5,168 bases of DNA from contig JAEKFU010000554.1 in assembly GCA_016522385.1 (NCBI GenBank), positions 1-5,168 on the forward strand, in the 5' to 3' direction. This stretch comes from Pseudomonadota bacterium. GTDB lineage: Bacteria > Pseudomonadota > Alphaproteobacteria > Rhizobiales > Aestuariivirgaceae. Under the pieces are notes generated by a model. It did not search any database. It was not told the origin of the DNA and was given only the letters and a program-made list of their open reading frames with translations. The translations under genes and the position numbers were made by a program. Below, in pieces: positions 1 to 5,168 of this stretch (within the stretch, counting starts at the first letter, position 1; the number at the start of each line of letters is the position of its first letter).

Positions 1-1
1 T

Positions 2-799
2 GTATGGAGTGCTGTCGGTGAGTTCGTCGGCACTGGCACCAGCCTTGCGTTCGCTGCGGTCAAGGGTGCGATCCACGGTGTTGTCGGCGGTGCGATTGCG
101 ATGGCCCAGGGCGGCAACTTCCTGGAAGGCTTTGCCGCCAACGCCATCGGTGCAGCTGTCGGTGTTCTGTCCGGAGGCATTACAGGCACCGATCCCGCAA
201 GCATTCAGGCTGGGAAAGCCTCACTCGGCCAAGTCGTTGCCGATACCGCCATTGTGGCTGCGGCTGGCGGTGCCGCTGCAGAGCTGACCGGTGGCAAGTT
301 CGCAAATGGGGCACTGACTGCGGCTTTTGCGAATTTGTACAACAAATTCAAATGGGTAGGCTTTCATGGCCACCACACCGTGCCTAAAGAAATAGTAAAA
401 TGGTTGCGTGCGAACGCACCGCATGTATTGCGGGATGGTAGGATAATTGGCGTTAGGGGCTCTCCGAATATCTATAACGTCAAGGCACAACGTCATATGG
501 ATGTACATAACGCGGGCAAGTACAATGATAAATTCCTTCGCGAACTACGGGCCATACTGCGCGAGCGCAATAAGGTGACATCCAAAGACGTGTTGACCGT
601 TCGCAACAGATTGATGAGGCTATTTTTCAAACCGCACCATTTCAAGAGTCCATCGAATTTTCGAGTGTTCAATCAGACCATTCTTCGAGGCTTGGGATTC
701 TTGTCGCTACCAAGCACGTTCCTGTGGTTTAGACAACAGCGTCAGATTATGAAGCGGTGTAGTACAGAAATATCATTTGCGTGCGGTAACGAGGCGTAA
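2..799 (+). CDS. Polymorphic toxin C-terminal end (RHS/CdiA-like) with HNH/EndoVII-type GHH nuclease tip, 5' partial
   Basis: This open frame enters from the left edge and gives 265 residues up to the TAA at 797-799. Residues 1 to about 113 are rich in Gly and Ala, with hydrophobic stretches and a GGKFANGALTAAF segment (about 98-110). That segment is typical of the region just before the toxin tip in RHS and CdiA-type proteins. The rest is the probable toxin. It contains a GHHTVPKE motif (His124 and His125) followed about 40 residues later by RHMDVHNAGKYN (His165, His169, Tyr174), the spacing expected of AHH/GHH-type nucleases of the HNH/Endonuclease VII superfamily, which cut DNA in a target cell. 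GC content falls at the start of this module. A basic, partly hydrophobic tail of about 75 residues with a second His pair (KPHHF) follows the nuclease motifs and is not explained. The neighbouring gene is a likely immunity gene. I am confident of the toxin-tip architecture. I am less sure of the exact nuclease family, or whether the missing body is RHS or CdiA; RHS is favoured because of the downstream RHS remnant. Confidence 0.75.
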   Translation, partial: VWSAVGEFVGTGTSLAFAAVKGAIHGVVGGAIAMAQGGNFLEGFAANAIGAAVGVLSGGITGTDPASIQAGKASLGQVVADTAIVAAAGGAAAELTGGKFANGALTAAFANLYNKFKWVGFHGHHTVPKEIVKWLRANAPHVLRDGRIIGVRGSPNIYNVKAQRHMDVHNAGKYNDKFLRELRAILRERNKVTSKDVLTVRNRLMRLFFKPHHFKSPSNFRVFNQTILRGLGFLSLPSTFLWFRQQRQIMKRCSTEISFACGNEA

Positions 800-836
800 T
801 TTTTCGCTGATATGCCCGCGCCAGAAATGGAAAGCC

Positions 837-1496
837 ATGAAGATTTGGGAGATTGACACACCATTCGACTCCGAGCTTTGGATTGAGGCTGGACCTGAAT
901 GGAGGTTACATTGTCCTGACGGCGATGGAAATACTATGCCGCTACCGTCTGGAAAGCTGGCAATCAATTGGAATCGCAGACTAAGGAAGATGGATGACTT
1001 TTTCTGGCCGGTTCTTATGTTGACCCCGATTGGCCGGAAGAGCGTGGTGGAAGAACTCGTTGCAAAATTTGAAGGCGCAATTGGGATAAATGTTCCCTAT
1101 ACAACCATCGAGAATCATGCAGGTGACCGGCCGGACGATAAGACATGGCCAGAGCTAAAAGCGCTCTGGATTACGTGCTGCCTGGATGCTGACGAAGATC
1201 GTTCGACAATAGTGCGCTGGGTAGATGATCAAGGTAGGGATTCAATCAAAATAAGTGGAATTGAGAAATCTGAAGACGGATGGAATGAAGAGGAATTTGA
1301 GAATTTTGAGATTCGTAAGAAACGCGTGCCGGGGCACGGATTGTATGTTCGCAATTCCGATTTGTCGGGGTGTGATTTCTTCAGGGTAAATCAAAACCGG
1401 TTCTGGTTATTCTGTACGGACAAGGTCAAGCAGTTCGTTGACGCTCAGGGCTACGCTGGTCTTGATTTTTTGGAGGCTGGAGATGTGATTGAATAG
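837..1496 (+). CDS. Probable immunity protein, Imm11/DUF1629-like
   Basis: This encodes 219 residues beginning MKIWEIDTPF. The frame stays open upstream to a TTG at 777, but that start would overlap the toxin gene and add a basic leader not expected in this family. The ATG at 837 gives the normal Imm11-type N-terminus. A purine-rich GGAAAG lies only 2 nt before it, so initiation may depend on coupling to the toxin gene 37 nt upstream. Family-like features are KMDDFFWPVL followed by RKSVVEEL (about 51-74), a CLDADEDRST segment (115-124), and the C-terminal pattern SGCDFFRV...FWLFCTDKVKQFV...GYAGLDF (about 177-211). DUF1629/Imm11 proteins sit directly after toxin tips and are thought to neutralise them in the cytoplasm. 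There is no signal peptide or membrane segment, and the protein is acidic, which suits binding a basic nuclease. GC is low (about 42% in a sampled 60-base stretch). The family assignment rests on remembered patterns, and the immunity role on family and position. Confidence 0.68.
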   Translation: MKIWEIDTPFDSELWIEAGPEWRLHCPDGDGNTMPLPSGKLAINWNRRLRKMDDFFWPVLMLTPIGRKSVVEELVAKFEGAIGINVPYTTIENHAGDRPDDKTWPELKALWITCCLDADEDRSTIVRWVDDQGRDSIKISGIEKSEDGWNEEEFENFEIRKKRVPGHGLYVRNSDLSGCDFFRVNQNRFWLFCTDKVKQFVDAQGYAGLDFLEAGDVIE

Positions 1497-1680
1497 GATT
1501 GTGGTAAAGGTGAGGGTATGGAAAGAGCCTCTTGTTTTTGAGCGGGCCGCGTTAGTTGTTTGGCCAGCGCAGGTTTGCAGATGTGTTTGAACCAATACCT
1601 GCCTTATGCCGCTGAATTGGTTGACCGAATTCTGTGACAGACGCCGAAACGAATCCGGACCCAGAGCTCCGTCGGCTTAA

Positions 1681-2216
1681 GCTACCGGGCCCCTCCTTAA
1701 CCAGATTGCCACCCCGGCCTACGACAGTATCGGCCGGCCGTCCTCGGTCGCCGAGACCATCGACGATACCGACTATACCTCAACCACCGCCTACGACACG
1801 GCCGGGAGGCCCTACCTCACCACCTACCCGTCCGGCCTTGAGGTGCGCCAGGAATACTCCACCTGGGGCACCTTGCTCACGGTCAAGAACCACTCATCGA
1901 ACGCCGAATACTGGCGCGCCGACAGTTTCGATACGCGCGGCAATGTCATCCTGGAGACCCTCGGCAACGGGGTTCAGACCAACCGGCTCTATACGGATGC
2001 CACCGGCAGGCTCGATGCGATCTCTTCCATGAAGGGCGCCACCTTCATCCAGAACCTCGACTACACGTTCGATGATCTCGGCAACCTCACCCAGCGCCAG
2101 GACCTGATGCAGGGTCTGAGCGAGAACTTTACTTACGACAATCTCAACCGGTCACCCAGATCGAGGCATCCGCCACGCGCGCTGGCCAACAGCTGTCGAG
2201 CTTGCAAACCTATTCG
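1681..2216 (+). pseudogene. rhs: RHS core (YD-repeat) fragment, frameshifted and truncated at both ends
   Basis: Reading from 1681 gives about 157 residues of clear YD-repeat sequence with successive units AYDSIGRP, AYDTAGRPYLTTYPSG, SFDTRGNVILETLGNG, LYTDATGRLDAIS, DYTFDDLGNLTQRQD and FTYDNLNR. An in-frame TAA stands immediately before it (1678-1680), and I see no RHS sequence or credible start upstream. At about 2151 the frame breaks. Loss of one base turns the expected NRLTQIEAS into NRSPRS, and RHS reading resumes in the +3 frame (TQIEASATRAGQQLSSLQTY) until about 2216, where it stops abruptly. In intact RHS proteins such repeats build the cocoon that encloses the toxin. This piece has no N-terminus, no core-end motif and no tip, so it is most likely a dead remnant of a displaced rhs end, or a store of homology for recombination with the upstream toxin gene. 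GC is high, like the backbone and unlike the toxin-immunity cassette. Confidence 0.82.
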
Positions 2217-3229
2217 CGTGGGCCGATCTCGTTCATCGGGTAGTCGGGATAGACGATGTCCTGCAGGCCGGGACGGGCGTAGTTCTCGACGTCGGCGATA
2301 TCGTCGATCAGATTTTCGATATCGCGTTCGTAGATCTCGAGCAGGATCGAGTGCAGCGTGCGGTAGGCGGTCTGATAATCGCCACAGGTGAACGAGATGG
2401 TGCCGGTCTTGGGCGAAGAGGCCTCGGGATGGGTCGCCAGGATCAGATCGACATCGCTCAAGGCGGCTTTCTCCTTCTCCCATCCCAGGTCGATGAAACG
2501 CGCATTGTCGTCAACGCGCTGGCCAAGTGCGGGATCGTTGACCGGATCGGCTGACAGATCGACCTCGATGGTCACCGGTAGCTCGCAGGTGACCGGCGAG
2601 ATCTTGCCGGCATTCGCGACGGCGCGAGCTGCGGTTTCACGCAACAATGACCTTGTCTTGTCGATCGGCAGGTGATCGCCGCTGAAGAAGCCGGTGGAGG
2701 TCTTGAGCTGTGCGTACTCGATGTCGCCCAAGACCGGCATGGCCTGTTCGATGACATAATTGTCACCGCTGAGCATCACTACCGGCGCCCCGAAGCTGCC
2801 GGCCAACCAGGTATTGAGGGAGGGTTCGGGGACCGACTGGCCGTTGACACGAACGTCCCGGAAACCGGTTATCCAGGTATGTGCCAGTATGCCGTCTTCG
2901 GTGCCCGCCTTGGCGTGATAGCCGATCAGTATGGCAGCGTCGAAGGTTCGATCGAACGTCTTCATCTGGCACCATTGGCGCTTGATCTGGCCGCGCTTCA
3001 GCTGCACGCCCTTGATCAGATCATCCGGATAGATATTGCACATATAGCCATGGGAATCGCTGACCACGACTTCGGTCGCACCGCCATCGATCGCGCCCTG
3101 GATCACTGCATTGGCGTCGCCGGCCATGAGCTGACGAAACCTGTCGAAGCCAGGCAGACCGCGAAATATCTCCTCAAGGCGTTCCAGCCCTGTCGTGCCT
3201 TCCATATCGACGGAAATAAAAATCTTCAT
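2210..3229 (-). CDS. M55-family zinc D-aminopeptidase (DppA-like)
   Basis: This complete gene encodes 339 residues. The N-terminus MKIFISVDMEG carries the family's first metal-binding motif (Asp8, Glu10). VSDSHG supplies His60, IGYHAKAG supplies His105, and VPEPSLNTWLAG supplies Glu135. Together these match the five zinc ligands known in Bacillus subtilis DppA. M55 enzymes form ring-shaped decamers in the cytosol and release N-terminal D-amino acids from short D-peptides, probably for recycling cell-wall peptides. The protein is about 65 residues longer than B. subtilis DppA. The extra length appears to lie in a segment around 225-265 and a C-terminal tail after about residue 300 (ERDIENLIDD... 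to GPRE). The start is fixed by GGGAGG five bases upstream. No peptide-transporter genes lie beside it in the window. The stop codon abuts the RHS remnant read from the other strand, with no terminator between them. Confidence in the family is high; the exact substrate is unknown. Confidence 0.9.
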   Translation of the reverse strand: MKIFISVDMEGTTGLERLEEIFRGLPGFDRFRQLMAGDANAVIQGAIDGGATEVVVSDSHGYMCNIYPDDLIKGVQLKRGQIKRQWCQMKTFDRTFDAAILIGYHAKAGTEDGILAHTWITGFRDVRVNGQSVPEPSLNTWLAGSFGAPVVMLSGDNYVIEQAMPVLGDIEYAQLKTSTGFFSGDHLPIDKTRSLLRETAARAVANAGKISPVTCELPVTIEVDLSADPVNDPALGQRVDDNARFIDLGWEKEKAALSDVDLILATHPEASSPKTGTISFTCGDYQTAYRTLHSILLEIYERDIENLIDDIADVENYARPGLQDIVYPDYPMNEIGPRE

Positions 3230-3234
3230 GACGA

Positions 3235-3240
3235 CCTCCC
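3235..3240 (-). promoter_or_regulatory. Strong ribosome binding site of the M55 aminopeptidase
   Basis: On the minus strand GGGAGG lies five bases before the ATG at 3227-3229, a near-perfect Shine-Dalgarno match at good spacing. It decides the start codon and places the SVDMEG metal motif at the usual distance from the N-terminus. Confidence 0.85.
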
Positions 3241-3249
3241 ATTATTTGA

Positions 3250-3285
3250 TTGCCGCACCTATGCTGCGGCTTTGCTCACGGCAAA
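3250..3285 (-). promoter_or_regulatory. Possible leader hairpins before the aminopeptidase
   Basis: Two adjacent perfect inverted repeats lie just upstream of the ribosome binding site. One is a 6-bp stem, GCCGCA (3252-3257) with TGCGGC (3265-3270). The other is a 5-bp stem, TTTGC (3271-3275) with GCAAA (3281-3285). A third 6-bp pairing, TTGCCG (3250-3255) with CGGCAA (3279-3284), would exclude both, so the leader RNA could switch between two folds. The stems are short and neither is followed by a clear U-tract, so this may be chance. Confidence 0.3.
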
Positions 3286-3360
3286 ATGATAGCGCCGCGT
3301 CAACATTTGCGAAAGATCAAACGGGCACGGTTGTCCGGCAACAGATGACTGTTGGCGTTG

Positions 3361-3415
3361 AGCGATCGCTGATTTCGTCAGCCGAGCCGGTATGCAACAT
3401 CGACCGACATGCATA
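3361..3415. repeat. Cluster of small inverted repeats after the ligase gene
   Basis: The 190-bp gap between the ligase stop and the aminopeptidase start has no coding sequence I can support. Its ligase-proximal part holds a 10-bp perfect palindrome AGCGATCGCT (3361-3370), a hairpin GCTGA-5-TCAGC (3368-3382) and a wider inverted repeat TATGCA-13-TGCATA (3391-3396 and 3410-3415). They could weaken transcription leaving the ligase gene or bind a regulator. None is a textbook terminator, because no T-run follows on either strand. Confidence 0.3.
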
Positions 3416-3419
3416 ACGC

Positions 3420-5018
3420 TCACGCGGGTGGGCCTTCGGCCATCAGCAGCGCGTGCAGATCCTCAAGGGTGTTTGCCTCTTCGATCGGCTTGTCGCGGCG
3501 CCAGCGGTGCATGCGGGGAAAGCGCAGGGCGATGCCGGACTTGTGGCGCGTGCTTTTCTGGATGCCTTCGAAGGCGATCTCAAAGACATGGTGCGGCTTG
3601 ACGCTGCGCACCGGGCCAAAGCGCTCGACGGTGTTGCGGCGCACCCACGCTGTGATCTCGTTGAATTCGGCGTCGGTCAGGCCGGAATAGGCCTTGGTGA
3701 CCGGTACCAGCCGGCTGGCCTGCCAGACTGCGAAGGTGAAATCGGTGAACAGGTTAGCGCGCCGGCCGTGACCGCGCTGAGCATAGATCATGACCGCATC
3801 GACGGTCATCGGATCAACCTTCCATTTGAACCAGTCACCTTTGCGACGACCGGTGTGATAGACGCTGTCTGAGCGCTTCAGCATCAGCCCCTCGCTTGCA
3901 TGGTCGCGCGAGCTATCGCGTTCGAGGTCGAGCTCCTGCCACTCCTCGAAAGTCAAGAGCGGGGACAACCGCAATGCGCTGGCTGCATGGTTTTGCAGCA
4001 GTTGTTCCAGGTGAGCGCGGCGCTCGGCAAACGGGCGCGCTCGCATGTCCGTACCGCCATGTTCCAACAGGTCATATGCTTTGAGAATGACCGGGGCGTC
4101 GGTGAGCAGTTTCTTGCTGACCGTCTTGCGGCCAATCCGGGTTTGCAGAACCTGGAAGCCGAGCGGTGTTTCATCGCGCCAGGGCAGAATCTCGCCATCG
4201 AGAACGGTGCCGTCTGGCAAAACCTCATGCAGGCCGGAGAATTCCGGAAAACGGTCGGTGACCAGTTCCTCGCCGCGCGACCACACAAAAACCTCACCGC
4301 CACGGACGATGACCTGGCCGCGAATGCCGTCCCACTTGCGCTCGGCGTGCCAGTCTTGCGGGTCGCCGAGGCCTGCCGGCTCACCCTCCAGCGCATAGGC
4401 CAGGCAGAACGGATAGGGCCGCGACAGGTTCTCAAGCGGGTCATCGCTGAGGATCAAGTCGGCATAGGTTGTCTTGTCCGGTGTCCAGTTGCCCATCAGG
4501 CGGTGGGCAATGACGGTTTCTTCGATCCCGGTGGCGCTGGCCAGCGCGCGGGTCATGAGCTTTTGCGAAACGCCGATGCGGAAACCGCCGGTGATCAGTT
4601 TGTTGAACAGGAATCGTTCGACGCGGTCGAGCTGGCGCCAGGCTGTCAGCACCTGCCGCTTCTTTTGCGCCTCGTCTGCATCGCGCAACTCGACAATCAT
4701 GGTGATCCAATCCGCCAAAGAGGCAGAACTTGCCTCGGTTTGCGGTGGCAGTATGAGGGCGATGGTCTCGGCAAGATCGCCCACGACAGGGTAGGCCTCC
4801 TCAAACAACCACAGAGGGATATTGCCGGCTTCGGCGGCCCATTGGCGCAACAAAGTGGTGGTGACCGTTCGGCGCGGACGGCGGTGTGACAGCAGGGCGA
4901 TGGTCCACAGTTTGTCGGCATCTTCAGAAGTGCGGAAATAGTCGGCAAGCGCGTCGACCTTGGCGTTGGTCTTGGTGGTCTGGTCGAGACGCGTGAACAG
5001 CTCGGCGAATGACTTCAT
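3420..5018 (-). CDS. ATP-dependent DNA ligase of the ligase-associated DNA damage response cluster
   Basis: This complete gene encodes 532 residues. It seals nicks in duplex DNA through an enzyme-AMP intermediate. An N-terminal DNA-binding domain fills roughly residues 1-200 and includes FNKLITGGFRIGVSQKLMTRAL (about 138-159, split here only for reference). The nucleotidyltransferase domain follows. Its motif I is ERKWDGIRG, with the AMP-accepting Lys228. The other motifs are SRGEE (247-251), VLDGEI (272-277, Glu276), LKAYDLLEH (312-320), EGLMLKR (376-382) and DWFKWK (395-400, Lys398 and Lys400). The remainder, beginning VDAVMIYAQRGHGRR, is the OB-fold domain. All key residues are present and the length is normal for the bacterial three-domain type. 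The start overlaps the exonuclease stop in an ATGA, which indicates translational coupling. In proteobacteria this ligase normally travels with that exonuclease, an Lhr-type helicase and a metallophosphoesterase (PdeM). Only the exonuclease is seen here. Function is repair rather than replication, where the NAD-dependent LigA acts. Confidence 0.95.
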   Translation of the reverse strand: MKSFAELFTRLDQTTKTNAKVDALADYFRTSEDADKLWTIALLSHRRPRRTVTTTLLRQWAAEAGNIPLWLFEEAYPVVGDLAETIALILPPQTEASSASLADWITMIVELRDADEAQKKRQVLTAWRQLDRVERFLFNKLITGGFRIGVSQKLMTRALASATGIEETVIAHRLMGNWTPDKTTYADLILSDDPLENLSRPYPFCLAYALEGEPAGLGDPQDWHAERKWDGIRGQVIVRGGEVFVWSRGEELVTDRFPEFSGLHEVLPDGTVLDGEILPWRDETPLGFQVLQTRIGRKTVSKKLLTDAPVILKAYDLLEHGGTDMRARPFAERRAHLEQLLQNHAASALRLSPLLTFEEWQELDLERDSSRDHASEGLMLKRSDSVYHTGRRKGDWFKWKVDPMTVDAVMIYAQRGHGRRANLFTDFTFAVWQASRLVPVTKAYSGLTDAEFNEITAWVRRNTVERFGPVRSVKPHHVFEIAFEGIQKSTRHKSGIALRFPRMHRWRRDKPIEEANTLEDLHALLMAEGPPA

Positions 5019-5168
5019 GATGCCGGTTCCCGAGTACCGGGTGGTGCGTCCGTTGCCCTTTCGTCGAGCAGCTCACCTTCGAATTCGGTGTCAACGACAC
5101 GGGCATCATAACCGCGCTCCTCGAGCCAACGACGAAAGATCGACGTGTAGCCGTGGGTGACATAGATG
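5015..5168 (-). CDS. Ligase-associated DNA damage response exonuclease (MBL/beta-CASP fold), 3' end only
   Basis: Only the last 50 residues are in the window; the gene runs off the right edge. The fragment reads IYVTHGYTSIFRRWLEERG and then YDARVVDTEFEGELLDE, ending in a variable tail and TGA (5015-5017). The VTHGYT...F.RWL...G...T.FEGE pattern is what I recall for the C-terminus of the metallo-beta-lactamase/beta-CASP exonuclease paired with this ligase. The His in THGY probably corresponds to beta-CASP motif C, comparable with HGE in RNase J. The enzyme is SNM1/Pso2-like and is thought to trim DNA ends during repair, before the ligase seals them. The 4-nt ATGA overlap with the ligase supports one operon. 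The identification comes from a short stretch plus context, and the catalytic MBL motifs cannot be inspected here. Confidence 0.8.
   Translation of the reverse strand, partial: IYVTHGYTSIFRRWLEERGYDARVVDTEFEGELLDERATDAPPGTREPAS

Noticed and set aside
777..836. Upstream TTG start for the immunity gene, adding 20 residues
   Set aside because: It would overlap the toxin end and add a basic leader. The ATG at 837 gives the MKIW-type start typical of Imm11-like proteins.
1521..1539. Possible terminator after the immunity gene (AAGA-GCC-TCTT then GTTTTT)
   Set aside because: The stem is only four base pairs with a three-base loop, too weak to call. The 1497-1680 stretch otherwise shows nothing recognisable.
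1634..2032. Open frame of 132 codons rich in Pro, Arg and Thr
   Set aside because: It is an out-of-frame reading of the high-GC RHS fragment; the YD repeats are in another frame.
2672..3289. Plus-strand open frame of 205 codons
   Set aside because: It is antisense to the M55 aminopeptidase, has no independent motif, and is explained by codon bias of the real gene.
3280..3330. Sigma-70-like promoter for the aminopeptidase (TTGACG, TATCAT on the minus strand)
   Set aside because: The two boxes are separated by only 6 nt, and other pairings have poor -35 matches. A promoter probably exists in the gap but cannot be placed.
3361..3370. AGCGATCGCT containing the GCGATCGC octamer (HIP1 of cyanobacteria)
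   Set aside because: I noticed it only here and the genes do not look cyanobacterial; it is treated as a chance palindrome.
3900..4889. Long plus-strand open frame of 329 codons
   Set aside because: It lies antisense inside the ligase gene, whose motifs are all intact, and shows no domain pattern of its own; it is a product of high GC.

Overview
The window (about 5.2 kb) looks like a piece of a proteobacterial chromosome, most likely alphaproteobacterial. This lineage call is an inference from the style of the DNA-repair ligase, the peptidase and the roughly 58-60% GC backbone; no rRNA or other lineage marker is present. It joins two unrelated parts.

Left part (bases 1 to about 2216, plus strand): the end of a polymorphic-toxin locus. 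A large surface or secreted protein (RHS- or CdiA-like; its N-terminal body lies outside the window) ends in a Gly/Ala-rich pre-toxin segment and then a C-terminal nuclease module with a GHH motif of the HNH/Endonuclease VII superfamily. A 37-nt gap separates it from a 219-residue protein that resembles the Imm11 (DUF1629) immunity family, which is probably the cognate antidote. The toxin module and the immunity gene are clearly more AT-rich than the pre-toxin segment and the rest of the window, as expected for a swapped-in cassette. About 185 bp further on lies a decayed fragment of an RHS core (YD repeats). It has no N-terminus, no toxin tip and a one-base frameshift, and it probably represents a displaced older rhs end.

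Right part (2210 to 5168, minus strand): three genes reading leftward. First in transcription order is the last 50 codons of a metallo-beta-lactamase/beta-CASP DNA exonuclease. An ATGA overlap joins it to a complete 532-residue ATP-dependent DNA ligase. These are two members of the exonuclease-ligase-helicase-phosphoesterase DNA damage response cluster known from many proteobacteria. The Lhr-type helicase is not downstream of the ligase. Instead, after a 190-bp intergenic stretch rich in small inverted repeats, comes a complete M55-family D-aminopeptidase (DppA-like) with a strong ribosome binding site. The stop codon of the aminopeptidase coincides with the end of recognisable RHS sequence, so the junction between accessory and core DNA can be placed within a few bases of 2210-2216.

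No tRNA, rRNA, CRISPR array, transposase or IS end was seen.
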